7,513 nucleotides of DNA from Gammaproteobacteria bacterium (GTDB lineage: Bacteria > Aquificota > Aquificia > Aquificales > QOAS01), in NCBI GenBank assembly GCA_003972855.1, contig QOAS01000112.1, forward strand, positions 1-7,513, in the 5' to 3' direction. The notes beneath the pieces were generated by a model that worked only from the letters and a program-made list of their open reading frames with translations, was not told the origin of the DNA and ran no database searches. This document shows positions 1 through 7,445 of the stretch, piece after piece (the first letter of the stretch is position 1; each line of letters begins with the position of its first letter). A program made the translations under genes and the position numbers.

Positions 1-1566
1 ATAAAGGGCAACAGAGGGAAAGCCAACAAAATAACCGATTGGGTAAAAATATACGAGGCTACCGTAAACGCCTTTAACCAACAGGGAAAGCGCAAAGGTT
101 CTTTAACCGTAGCCCTTCCCGTTTGGCATAAAGATATTTTGGAATTTTTAGAGGTCATAGATTTGGACATCGGAGAGGTTACCAAAAAATCTCCCGACGT
201 GTTTACCCAAGTGGTTATTCCCGACTTTTTCTTTAAGTATGTAAACGAAAATAAACCTTTCTATTTGATAGACCTTTACGAAATTACCCACATTTTGGGT
301 AGAAAGGATTTAGACCTAACCGACACTTACGGGGAGGAAGCGGAAAAACGCTACAACGAAATTGTCAAACTTATAGAGGAAGGAAAGGTTAAAAACTACA
401 AAAAGGTAAACCCAAGGGAGATTTTGAGAAAAATTTTCTACTACTGGGGAAGGAAGGGACTCCCCTACATCTTCTTTGAGGACAACGCCAATATATACTC
501 ACCCTTTGAGGAAAAGATTTATTCCGCCAACCTCTGCGTAGAAAACTTTTCCCCCTTTAGAAACACCGACCCCGAAGACCTTTACTGCATAGAGGAGGAA
601 AAATTAGGCTACATTCACACCTGCAATATTACCAATGTAAACCTATTGGCTCTTTACGAGCAGGGATATTTAAAGGATACGGGAAAACTAAAAGAGTTCG
701 TGTTTCACCTTTACGAATATATGGACAACCTCATTGACATTACCGATTTGCCGGTAAAAGAGAGCAAAAAGCATAACAGAATCTACCGCACCGTTACCGC
801 GGGATTTATGGGATTGGCGGACCTCTTTGTCGCCAAATCGGTGGAGGACGGCAAATACTACGGTTACCGCTGGACTTCCCGCAGGGCAAACGGGGAAGAC
901 ACCCTACGATTGATAGAGGAGGTATTCGGAAAGTTTGCCTTTTTGGCGGTCTTGGCATCCACCCGATTGGCTAAAGAGAGGGGCAAACCAGAGGGGTTTG
1001 AAAGGAGCAAATACAAAAAAGGTATTCTTTTAGGAAGATACAACCTCTCCGAGGAGAAAGATAGAAAACTGATAGAAAAACTCATAGGGGAAGAAAACCT
1101 TAGGGAGCTGGAGGAAAACTTAAAAAGTTACGGTATGAGAAATACGCTTCTTCTCAACTGCCCGCCCAATACCTCAACCTCCATTCTCGCCGGCGTTAGC
1201 GCGGGGGTGATGCCCGCCTTTAGCCTAACCCAAGTGGAAGACCAGCAGACGGGACTATTTGTTAATTTCGTCCCCCTTTACAAATACAAATGGTTTTACG
1301 ATACCTATACAAACTTTTCTTCTCACAGCGATTACGAGAATTTAACCGATATAATCGCCCAAATTCAAAGGTTTGTGGACGGAGGAATATCCTTTGAGGT
1401 CACAGTAAATCACAACTTCTTTGACACGGGAGAGAAACTTACAACCCTTTTTGCTCTTGTTTTAAGTTTGGCACGCAGGAAAGGTATAAAAGCCCTCTAC
1501 TATTGGAGGCACATATTGAAAGACAAAACAGTAGCGGTGGAAGAGTGTGAAAGCTGTGCCAATTGA
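1..1566 (+). CDS. nrdA: Ribonucleoside-diphosphate reductase, large (alpha) subunit, class I; 5'-truncated by window edge
   Basis: Catalytic subunit of cytoplasmic class I ribonucleotide reductase, which converts ribonucleoside diphosphates to deoxyribonucleotides using a radical delivered by NrdB. The frame is open from base 1 to a TGA at 1564-1566, giving 521 residues; the family is usually 750-850, so the N-terminal ATP-cone and part of the specificity region lie upstream. Seen in order: RKGSLTVALPVWHKDI, matching the family's RKGS...EPWH.DI block; NLCVEN with the thiyl-radical Cys codon at 535-537 and its Asn/Glu partners (E. coli N437/C439/E441); HTCN with the partner Cys at 622-624 (C462); the phosphate-binding loop PPNTSTS near 1162-1182; the tyrosine pair of the radical path at 1498-1503 (Y730/Y731); and a C-terminal C-x-x-C (Cys codons 1546-1548 and 1555-1557) that would be re-reduced by thioredoxin. 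The next gene is its partner nrdB. No intein or frameshift is visible. Identity is very secure. Confidence 0.96.
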   Translation: MKGNRGKANKITDWVKIYEATVNAFNQQGKRKGSLTVALPVWHKDILEFLEVIDLDIGEVTKKSPDVFTQVVIPDFFFKYVNENKPFYLIDLYEITHILGRKDLDLTDTYGEEAEKRYNEIVKLIEEGKVKNYKKVNPREILRKIFYYWGRKGLPYIFFEDNANIYSPFEEKIYSANLCVENFSPFRNTDPEDLYCIEEEKLGYIHTCNITNVNLLALYEQGYLKDTGKLKEFVFHLYEYMDNLIDITDLPVKESKKHNRIYRTVTAGFMGLADLFVAKSVEDGKYYGYRWTSRRANGEDTLRLIEEVFGKFAFLAVLASTRLAKERGKPEGFERSKYKKGILLGRYNLSEEKDRKLIEKLIGEENLRELEENLKSYGMRNTLLLNCPPNTSTSILAGVSAGVMPAFSLTQVEDQQTGLFVNFVPLYKYKWFYDTYTNFSSHSDYENLTDIIAQIQRFVDGGISFEVTVNHNFFDTGEKLTTLFALVLSLARRKGIKALYYWRHILKDKTVAVEECESCAN

Positions 1567-1644
1567 CGGAACTATTTCGCTTTTCTTTTCTCAAATTTAT
1601 TCGGATTTCAACAAAAATCAACGGAAAAATCTTTAAAATTCCTC

Positions 1645-1695
1645 AAAAAAACTTTTTTTATCCGATTTGCAAAACTTAAGGGGGTGTGCTATAAG
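1645..1695 (+). promoter_or_regulatory. Sigma70-type promoter for nrdB and downstream genes, with UP-like A/T tract
   Basis: A -35 element TTGCAA (1667-1672, 4 of 6 consensus) is followed after exactly 17 bases by a -10 element TATAAG (1690-1695, 5 of 6), which predicts a start near 1702. Just upstream, at roughly -57 to -43, lies AAAAAAACTTTTTTT (1645-1659), the place and composition of an UP element bound by RNA polymerase alpha subunits. The 248-base nrdA-nrdB spacer (1567-1814) is far more AT-rich than the genes around it, and I see no convincing GC-rich terminator for nrdA in it, so read-through may add to this promoter. The promoter call rests on sequence match only. Confidence 0.55.
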
Positions 1696-1712
1696 ATAAT
1701 AAACTCGTCGGG

Positions 1713-1735
1713 TGGTTTTTTTAGAGATAAAACCA
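1713..1735 (+). repeat. Weak inverted repeat in the nrdB leader
   Basis: TGGTTTT (1713-1719) and AAAACCA (1729-1735) can pair around a 9-base loop, and a run of six T follows at 1741-1746. In shape this resembles an attenuator, but the stem has only two G:C pairs, and the T run starts five bases after it and is followed by seven A. It lies about 10 bases after the predicted transcription start. A chance fold in AT-rich DNA is as likely as a functional one. Confidence 0.2.
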
Positions 1736-1765
1736 AAAGATTTTTTAAAAAAACAATTGAACTTA

Positions 1766-1798
1766 TTGCGCAAAACAAAAAATTAAAAAACTGCGCAG
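1766..1798 (+). repeat. Pair of 8-bp palindromes just upstream of the nrdB ribosome binding site
   Basis: TTGCGCAA (1766-1773) and CTGCGCAG (1791-1798) are each perfect palindromes sharing the core TGCGCA, with centres 25 bases apart and an A-rich spacer. They stand out as the GC-rich islands of this part of an AT-rich leader. In DNA they could be paired operator half-sites. In RNA the two cores can pair with each other as a 6-bp stem around a 19-base loop that ends three bases before the GGAGG ribosome binding site. I do not recognise a known operator; they do not fit the NrdR-box pattern. Confidence 0.4.
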
Positions 1799-1800
1799 GC

Positions 1801-1805
1801 GGAGG
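1801..1805 (+). promoter_or_regulatory. Strong Shine-Dalgarno deciding the nrdB start
   Basis: GGAGG lies nine bases before the ATG at 1815 but only three bases before an in-frame TTG at 1809, so it selects the ATG. It is the only well-placed consensus ribosome binding site in the window; the four genes downstream have none. Confidence 0.8.
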
Positions 1806-1814
1806 TTTTTGAAA

Positions 1815-2954
1815 ATGGAAGACTTTAAAAAAGTTAAGCCTGTTTTGTTCAATATTTTAGGCAATGATTTTAATCCGCAAGTTTCACCCGTAAAGTTCTT
1901 TGATAGCCCATTAACCGAGGAACCCACGGGGCTTTTTACGATTTTCCACCCACTCCATCCCACGATTTACGACTTTGTAAAACTCCAAAAGCAGAGACTT
2001 TGGAAAGCGGACGAATATCCGATAGACAGGACAAGGGAACAGTTTGACCAGTTGGACGAGATAGACCGCAGGGTTTTTGAATACACCTTAAGCTTTTTGG
2101 CATTTTTGGATAGCGTTCAGGTTGCCAACATCAGCGATATAGAAATCGTCTACAATATGCCCGAATACAAAATATGGGGGGCTACCCACAAATACTTTGA
2201 GGTGGAACACTCCATCGCCTATTCCAACATTCTCTACGGACTGTTTAACCAAAACTCCGAGGAAGTCAAAAGAATTTTTTACTTGGCGAAAGACCACCCC
2301 GAACTTAGAAGGAGAAACGAGCTTATAGCGGGCAACTACCAAAAACTGTTTGACATACTTTGGGAGGGACTTAAAAATGTATCCCGTGAGGAGTATGCGA
2401 GGACTTTAACCTACGTTTTTGCGGGAACTTACGCTATGGAAGCGGTAACCTTCTATATGGGTTTTAAAACGATAGAGTTTTACCAATACAAATATGGCGT
2501 TTTGCCTATGACAAACAAAATGATTTCGGAAATTAAAGCGGATGAGCTTTTCCACGTTAAGGTAATGGCTACAATTATCAGAACCCTAAAACCTTACATT
2601 ACCCGTTATATTTCCGAAGCGGAATTTGACGATATAGTGGTTTCAACCCTCAAATCCTATGCCCAAGCGGATTTACAATTCTATCAGTCTATTTTGGCTC
2701 AAAATAACTTCGGTATAACCCAAAAGCAGATTGAAAATTACATAAAATTCCTCACCGACAGGAGGCTTAAACTTCTGGGTTATCCGCCTATTTACGGGGT
2801 TGATGAAAACCCCTTTGAGGAAATAGACCGCCTTTACGGATATTTGGAAAGCCACGTAAACGAGGGTAAAAAGGAAGCCTTTTTTGAAACCAAATCTTCC
2901 GCATACGTAACCGCGGAGCTTGACGAAAAGGTTTTGGAAAATTGGAAGTTTTAA
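1815..2954 (+). CDS. nrdB: Ribonucleoside-diphosphate reductase, small (beta, R2) subunit, class I
   Basis: The 379-residue radical-generating partner of NrdA; its di-metal centre oxidises a nearby tyrosine and passes the radical to the alpha subunit. All expected ligands are present: D99 (FLDS), E129 and H132 (FEVEH), E209 (AMEA), E244 and H247 (ADELFH). The radical tyrosine is Y136, four residues after H132 as in E. coli (H118/Y122). The transfer residues also align: W63 (RLWKADEY, like W48) and a C-terminal tyrosine Y364 (SAYVTAEL, like Y356), followed by a short tail ending NWKF that should dock on NrdA. The ATG at 1815 is chosen because of the GGAGG nine bases upstream. The gene has its own promoter in the preceding spacer. 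The reading frame is continuous with no intein, unlike the reported Aquifex aeolicus R2 gene. The metal type (di-iron or manganese/iron) cannot be read from sequence, although the radical Tyr favours a tyrosyl-radical enzyme. Confidence 0.96.
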   Translation: MEDFKKVKPVLFNILGNDFNPQVSPVKFFDSPLTEEPTGLFTIFHPLHPTIYDFVKLQKQRLWKADEYPIDRTREQFDQLDEIDRRVFEYTLSFLAFLDSVQVANISDIEIVYNMPEYKIWGATHKYFEVEHSIAYSNILYGLFNQNSEEVKRIFYLAKDHPELRRRNELIAGNYQKLFDILWEGLKNVSREEYARTLTYVFAGTYAMEAVTFYMGFKTIEFYQYKYGVLPMTNKMISEIKADELFHVKVMATIIRTLKPYITRYISEAEFDDIVVSTLKSYAQADLQFYQSILAQNNFGITQKQIENYIKFLTDRRLKLLGYPPIYGVDENPFEEIDRLYGYLESHVNEGKKEAFFETKSSAYVTAELDEKVLENWKF

Positions 2955-2973
2955 ACTTTCTTTTTTCTTTTAT

Positions 2974-3915
2974 ATGAGAATTTTAATTTTCGGTCTCGGG
3001 GCTATTGGCGGTATCTTTGCGGGTTTTTTAAAAAGGGCTGGACACGAAGTTTACGCCATAGGTAGAAAGAGAATTATTTCCACCGTTAGGGAAAAGGGTT
3101 TAAAAATAATCGGCATTTGGGGAGAACATAGGGTAAACCTAAACGGGGTCTACGAAAGTGTAGAGGAACTCCCCCTTAAAGATTTTGATTTGGTAATCCT
3201 CTCCGTAAAGAGTTACGATACCCAAGAGGCTTTAAAACACCTAAAGGGTTTGAACTTTAAATACCTCCTTTTAGCCCAAAACGGTTACGGCAATTACGAA
3301 AAGGCTAAAGAGGTTTTTCCACCCAACAAATTGATACTGGCAAGGGTTATTTTCGGTGCGAGAATAACACCCGAGGTTGAATTTGAGGTAACCGTATGCG
3401 GTGACGATGTAGTAATAGGCAACCCCGACGGTGCAATAGAAGAACAAACCCTTAAGGAGATAGCGCAAATTATAGACTCCGCGGGTGTTCCCACCCGTTA
3501 CTCCCCCGATGTTTACAAATATCTATGGGACAAAATCCTCTACAACTGCGCCTTGAACCCATTGGGTGCGCTTTTGGAAACCAACTACGGAACCCTCGCA
3601 AATATGGAAGAAACCAAAACCCTTATGGAGCAAATTACTGAAGAGATTTTTAAGGTCGCAAAGGCTAAAAAGATTGAACTCTTTTGGGAAAATCCCGACG
3701 ATTACAAAAAGTTTTTCTTTGAGAAACTAATCCCGCCTACGGCGGGGCATTACCCTTCTATGCTCTGGGATATAAAAAGCGGTAAAAGGACGGAGATAGA
3801 CGCCCTAAACGGCGCTATAGTGCGGTTGGGTAAAGAGGTGGGGGTTTCCACCCCCGTAAACGAGGTGATAACAAAACTGGTAAAGGCTAAGGAAAAGCTT
3901 AGACTTAAAGCTTAA
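2974..3915 (+). CDS. panE: 2-dehydropantoate 2-reductase (ketopantoate reductase)
   Basis: A cytoplasmic enzyme of 313 residues that reduces ketopantoate to pantoate with NADPH, on the route to pantothenate and coenzyme A. The N-terminal Rossmann fold opens directly with MRILIFGLGAIGG (GxGxxG at residues 7-12). Family residues follow: QNG with N103, the catalytic lysine K187 in LWDKILYNCALNPL with N191 and N195, then SMLWD (S262) and RTEIDALNG with E274 and N279, which bind the substrate. The ATG at 2974 is chosen because the Rossmann strand begins there; a TTG at 2920 would add 18 unconserved residues overlapping nrdB. The 19-base gap after nrdB is almost entirely pyrimidine (CTTTCTTTTTTCTTTT), so there is no Shine-Dalgarno and expression may depend on coupling to nrdB. 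No other pantothenate gene is adjacent. Related reductases of this family can act on other 2-keto acids, but the active site is fully conserved. Confidence 0.9.
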   Translation: MRILIFGLGAIGGIFAGFLKRAGHEVYAIGRKRIISTVREKGLKIIGIWGEHRVNLNGVYESVEELPLKDFDLVILSVKSYDTQEALKHLKGLNFKYLLLAQNGYGNYEKAKEVFPPNKLILARVIFGARITPEVEFEVTVCGDDVVIGNPDGAIEEQTLKEIAQIIDSAGVPTRYSPDVYKYLWDKILYNCALNPLGALLETNYGTLANMEETKTLMEQITEEIFKVAKAKKIELFWENPDDYKKFFFEKLIPPTAGHYPSMLWDIKSGKRTEIDALNGAIVRLGKEVGVSTPVNEVITKLVKAKEKLRLKA

Positions 3916-3918
3916 ACA

Positions 3919-5244
3919 ATGGCTAAGGCAAAGGTAGCGGTAATCGGTGGAGGTTTGGCGGGGGTAGAGACCGCAAATAGGTTGGCTAAAGAGGGATTTA
4001 AAGTGGACCTTTACGAGATGAGACCCAAAAGGCAAACCCCCGCCCATAAAACGGATAAACTGGCGGAATTGGTTTGCTCCAACTCTTTGGGTGGGAAAGA
4101 GATAACCACCGGTAGCGGGCTTTTAAAGGCGGAAATGGAAAAGTTGGGGTCTTTAGTTTTGGAGGCGTCAAAACTCTCGGAAGTTCCCGCGGGCGGGGCT
4201 TTGGCGGTAGACCGAAACCTTTTCAGTCAATACATAACCGCCAAGGTTGAGGAAAACCCCAATATAAACCTCATTAGGGAGGAGGTTAAAAAAATTCCCT
4301 TGGAAGATTACGAGGTTGTGGTGGTCGCCAGTGGACCTTTAACCTCCGACTCTTTGGCTCAAGACATAAAGGAAAAACTGGGAGAGGAATACCTTTTCTT
4401 TTACGATGCCATAGCCCCCATAGTTGATGCGGAGAGCGTAGATTTCTCCAAAGGTTGGTGGGGTAGTCGCTACAACAAAGGGGGGAAGGATTACTTTAAC
4501 TGTCCCCTAACCAAGGAGGAGTATGAAAAATTTGTAGAGGAACTGCTTAAGGCTCAAAAGGTTGAACCCAAAGAGTTTGAAAAGGCTTGTTACTTTGAAG
4601 GTTGCATGCCGATAGAGGTTATGGCGGAAAGGGGAAAGGATACCCTGCGTTTTGGACCGATGAAACCGGTTGGTCTAATAGACCCCAAAACGGGAAAAGA
4701 ACCCTACGCGGTGGTTCAACTTAGAAAGGAAAATAAGGAAGGCACTTTGCTATCGCTGGTGGGATTTCAAACGAAACTCACCTACCCCGAACAGAAGAGA
4801 GTTTTTAGGCTTATCCCCTGCTTGAGGAATGCCAAGTTTGTCCGCCTCGGTTCGGTGCATAGGAACACCTTCCTCCAGAGTAACAAACTTTTAAAGCCAA
4901 CCCTCCAAAGTAGGAAATACCCCAACCTCCTCTTTGCGGGTCAGATTACCGGGGTTGAAGGGTATGTAGCCTCCGCGTCTACGGGTATAGTGGCGGGCAT
5001 AAATGCGGCGAGGCTTTTGAGGGGTGAAGAGCCTTTGGTCTTTCCCAAAGAGACGATGATTGGAGCCTTGCTGGACTACATAACCTCCAAAGAGGGTGAG
5101 CTTCAACCCATGAACCCCGTTTTCGGGCTACTTCCCCCTTTGGAAAGGAAGGTAAAAAATAAGAAACTACGAAAGGAACTTTTGGCAAAAAGGGCTTTAA
5201 AAACTTTGGAGGAATTTATTGAAAAGAACCGCCTAAAGGTTTAG
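3919..5244 (+). CDS. trmFO: Methylenetetrahydrofolate-tRNA-(uracil-5-)-methyltransferase TrmFO
   Basis: A folate- and FAD-dependent enzyme that makes 5-methyluridine at position 54 in the T loop of tRNA, using methylenetetrahydrofolate as carbon donor. At 441 residues it has the normal family length. It opens with the FAD-binding GGGLAGVETA (residues 10-19), then YEMRP, and ELVCSNSLGG with C53, the same number as the catalytic Cys of the B. subtilis enzyme. The second conserved cysteine is C229 in FEGCMPIEVMAERG, followed by RFGPMKPVGL. The C-terminal FAD motif (residues 337-365) carries FAGQITGVEGYVASASTG. The ATG at 3919 starts three bases after the panE stop, which implies translational coupling, and no Shine-Dalgarno is seen (the nearest AAGG is over 20 bases away). 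The protein is intact. The alternative name gid (GidA-like small form) applies to the same family, but the two Cys motifs make TrmFO specific. Confidence 0.96.
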   Translation: MAKAKVAVIGGGLAGVETANRLAKEGFKVDLYEMRPKRQTPAHKTDKLAELVCSNSLGGKEITTGSGLLKAEMEKLGSLVLEASKLSEVPAGGALAVDRNLFSQYITAKVEENPNINLIREEVKKIPLEDYEVVVVASGPLTSDSLAQDIKEKLGEEYLFFYDAIAPIVDAESVDFSKGWWGSRYNKGGKDYFNCPLTKEEYEKFVEELLKAQKVEPKEFEKACYFEGCMPIEVMAERGKDTLRFGPMKPVGLIDPKTGKEPYAVVQLRKENKEGTLLSLVGFQTKLTYPEQKRVFRLIPCLRNAKFVRLGSVHRNTFLQSNKLLKPTLQSRKYPNLLFAGQITGVEGYVASASTGIVAGINAARLLRGEEPLVFPKETMIGALLDYITSKEGELQPMNPVFGLLPPLERKVKNKKLRKELLAKRALKTLEEFIEKNRLKV

Positions 5245-5260
5245 CTAACATTTACCTTAA

Positions 5261-6985
5261 ATGCGCCTTGCCTTGGCTCAAATTAACCCCACGGTGGGAG
5301 ACTTTACGGGAAATACGAAACTGATAAAGGAATACATTGACAAAGGAAAAACCCAAGGGGCGGACTTGGTAATATTTCCCGAACTCTCCCTTTGCGGTTA
5401 CTTTCCCGAAGACCTCCTACTTAGGGAAGACTTTTTAAAGGAAACTCAAAAAGCCTTGGAGGAAATAATCTCCCACACCCAAAAGGTGGATACGGTGGTA
5501 GTCTTGGGTTATCCCAAACTTTCGGGGGAGGGATTTCTATACAACGCCTTGGGTGTAATTTACAAAGGAAAACTTTTGGGGGAGTATTACAAGAGGTTTT
5601 TACCCAACTACGGGGTATTTGACGAATACCGCTACTTCAAAAGCGGAAACCATCTCCTCGTTTTGGAGATTGGAAAGAAACCCGTCAAGGTAGGTTTTCT
5701 CATATGCGAAGATGTTTGGCACCCTTCCCTGGCGAGGGAATACGCCCTTTTGGGTATAGACCTATTGGTGGTAATAAACGCCTCCCCCTACGAGGTGGGG
5801 AAATTTGAAAGGAAGTTAAAGTTTGTAACCGCCCGTTCAACCGACGGGCTTTATTACACCGCCTATGTAAACCTCGTAGGTGGACAAGATAGCCTCGTCT
5901 TTGACGGAAGGAGTTTTGTAGTTTCCCCCCAAGGGAAGGTCGTTAAATTGGCAAAACCCTTTGAAGAGGAGCTCCTAATAGCGGATATAGACACTTCCGC
6001 GGTGGTGAAAAATAGGTTAAAAGACCAAAGGGTTAAAGAGGCTACCCTCTGCGAAAGGGTTCTATCGGAGGTTAAAACCGTTAAAGTAGAAAAAGGGCTT
6101 TACCAAACCGCGGAAGTGAAAGAGGGAAATTACAAGCCTCCCTCGGTTGAAGAGGAACTATTCAAAGCCTTGGTGGTCGGAATTAGGGATTACTTCCGCA
6201 AACAGGGGTTTAAAAGGGCCGTTATCGGACTTTCGGGAGGAATAGATAGCTCTTTGGTGGCGGTTTTGGCAACCGAGGCTTTGGGAAGGGAAAACATTTT
6301 GGGCGTTTATATGCCAACCGTCTTTAACTCCACCCAAAGTTACGAGGACGCAAAGAAATTGGCTCAAAATTTGGGAATAGAGTTTAGGGTTATAGAGATA
6401 GAACCCTTTTTTGAGAGGTTTGAATCGCTCTTTCAGAGGCTGTTTGAAGATTGGAAATTTGACACCGCGGACGAAAATATTCAGGCACGCCTAAGGGCGA
6501 ATATTCTCTTTTATATTTCCAACAAAGAGGGTTACATAGTTCTTTCCACCTCCAACAAAAGTGAGAGTGCGGTCGGTTACACAACCATTTACGGCGATAT
6601 GGCGGGCGGTTTTGCACCTATAAAGGATTTGTACAAAACTTGGGTTTACCGCTTGGCGCGTTGGTATAACCGGGTGAAGGGCAAAGAGGTCATTCCCCAA
6701 AGCGTTCTTACAAAACCTCCCTCCGCGGAATTGCGTCCCAACCAGAGAGACCAAGACAGCCTCCCACCCTACGAGGTTTTAGACCAAATTCTTATCCTCT
6801 ACATTGAGGAGGGCCTGTCCAAAGAAGAAATTGCCCGAAGGGGATTTGACCTTCAAACGGTGGAAAGGGTTATAAAAATGGTTTCGGTCGCGGAGTATAA
6901 GAGAAAACAGGCACCTTTGGGAATAAAAGTTACAAAAACTTCCTTTGACAAAGATTGGAGGATGCCGATAGTTAAAAAACTATGA
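5261..6985 (+). CDS. nadE: Glutamine-dependent NAD+ synthetase
   Basis: Catalyses the last step of NAD synthesis, amidating nicotinic acid adenine dinucleotide with ammonia freed from glutamine, via ATP. Two fused domains fill the 574 residues. The N-terminal nitrilase-type glutaminase (about 1-265) has the triad E41 (FPELSLCGY), K111 ([14 protein letters not shown]) and C149 (LICEDVW). The synthetase domain (about 295-574) has the pyrophosphatase P-loop SGGIDSS at 325-331, then SNKSE at 431-435, YGDMAGG at 444-450 and KDLYKT at 455-460, and [18 protein letters not shown], all family signatures. Having the glutaminase domain means the cell can use glutamine and does not depend on free ammonia. 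The ATG at 5261 follows trmFO by 16 bases with no clear Shine-Dalgarno. The stop overlaps the start of queF in ATGA. The gene appears complete. Confidence 0.96.
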   Translation: MRLALAQINPTVGDFTGNTKLIKEYIDKGKTQGADLVIFPELSLCGYFPEDLLLREDFLKETQKALEEIISHTQKVDTVVVLGYPKLSGEGFLYNALGVIYKGKLLGEYYKRFLPNYGVFDEYRYFKSGNHLLVLEIGKKPVKVGFLICEDVWHPSLAREYALLGIDLLVVINASPYEVGKFERKLKFVTARSTDGLYYTAYVNLVGGQDSLVFDGRSFVVSPQGKVVKLAKPFEEELLIADIDTSAVVKNRLKDQRVKEATLCERVLSEVKTVKVEKGLYQTAEVKEGNYKPPSVEEELFKALVVGIRDYFRKQGFKRAVIGLSGGIDSSLVAVLATEALGRENILGVYMPTVFNSTQSYEDAKKLAQNLGIEFRVIEIEPFFERFESLFQRLFEDWKFDTADENIQARLRANILFYISNKEGYIVLSTSNKSESAVGYTTIYGDMAGGFAPIKDLYKTWVYRLARWYNRVKGKEVIPQSVLTKPPSAELRPNQRDQDSLPPYEVLDQILILYIEEGLSKEEIARRGFDLQTVERVIKMVSVAEYKRKQAPLGIKVTKTSFDKDWRMPIVKKL

Positions 6986-7404
6986 GCGAGAAAAAATACG
7001 GAGAGCTGGAAATAGAACAGGCAAAGCTGGAAAGGTGGCCCAACCCCAATCCCGAAAGGGATTACCTAATAGAAATTTTCTTTCCCGAATTCACCTGCAA
7101 GTGTCCCCGCTCGGGTTACCCCGATTTCGCTAAAATTTACATCAAATACGTTCCCGATAAGTGGATTGTGGAACTCAAAAGCCTCAAGCTGTGGCTCAAC
7201 CAATACAGGGATAAATACATATCACACGAAGCGGTTACCAACGAAATATACTCCAAACTGTGGGAGTTTTTAAAACCCCGATTTTTGGAGGTTATTGCGG
7301 ATTTCCACCCCCGCGGGAACGTTCACACCGTTGTAAAGGTCTCCTCCCGCGATGTTTTGGAGCTTAAAACCCCACCCCCGAGGGTGGATAAACCCAATGT
7401 TTAA
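6982..7404 (+). CDS. queF: NADPH-dependent 7-cyano-7-deazaguanine (preQ0) reductase
   Basis: Reduces the nitrile of preQ0 to the amine of preQ1 with two NADPH, a dedicated step in making the tRNA nucleoside queuosine. At 140 residues it is the short, single-domain (tunnelling-fold) type that works as a multimer. The catalytic Cys is C41 in CPRSGYPDF, with the proton-transfer Asp D48 seven residues on, as in B. subtilis C55/D62. The QueF signature E-L-K-S-L-K-L-W occupies residues 64-71, and H82-E83 follow in the substrate pocket. Start ATG 6982 overlaps the nadE stop by four bases (ATGA); a GGAGG at 6957-6961 is about 20 bases away, too far to be normal, so translation is probably coupled to nadE. 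The only other Cys, C39, makes a C-x-C with the catalytic one. A transposon end begins 11 bases after the stop on the opposite strand. Confidence 0.95.
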   Translation: MSEKKYGELEIEQAKLERWPNPNPERDYLIEIFFPEFTCKCPRSGYPDFAKIYIKYVPDKWIVELKSLKLWLNQYRDKYISHEAVTNEIYSKLWEFLKPRFLEVIADFHPRGNVHTVVKVSSRDVLELKTPPPRVDKPNV

Positions 7405-7424
7405 CCCCCTTGGAGTGACCTCCT

Positions 7425-7445
7425 CCCCTCATTGGAGATGAGGGG
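7425..7445 (-). repeat. Perfect 8-bp hairpin of the transposon right end
   Basis: CCCCTCAT and ATGAGGGG pair exactly around the 5-base loop CTCCA (as read on the - strand). This is the subterminal hairpin recognised by TnpA in the family and the terminal stem of the omega-RNA. It is probably not a terminator of queF, because no T run follows in either direction; it could still slow convergent transcription. Confidence 0.7.

Noticed and set aside
139..141. TTG as the start of the nrdA frame
   Set aside because: The same frame is open back to base 1 and encodes conserved RNR sequence (RKGSLTVALPVWHKDI) before it, so the TTG is an internal Leu codon and the gene is cut by the window.
1600..1660. 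A terminator for nrdA
   Set aside because: The only symmetric sequence is AAAAAAACTTTTTTT, which has no G:C pairs in its stem and no real loop; it fits an UP-like promoter tract better.
1809..1811. In-frame TTG as an alternative nrdB start
   Set aside because: Only three bases separate it from GGAGG; the ATG at 1815 has normal spacing.
1567..1814. NrdR boxes in front of nrdB
   Set aside because: No pair of 16-base sites of the ACA...TGT type could be found; the palindromes present have a different core and spacing.
2920..2973. TTG-initiated extension of panE overlapping nrdB
   Set aside because: The added residues are not like the family, and the Rossmann fold begins at the ATG at 2974.
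6158..6754. Several open frames on the - strand within nadE, and similar ones in nrdA, nrdB, panE and trmFO
   Set aside because: They lie opposite strongly conserved coding sequence, show no recognisable motifs or ribosome binding sites, and have low-complexity or arbitrary composition.
7425..7445. Rho-independent terminator for queF
   Set aside because: The stem is strong but no T run follows on the + strand, and the hairpin is better explained as the IS605-type right end.
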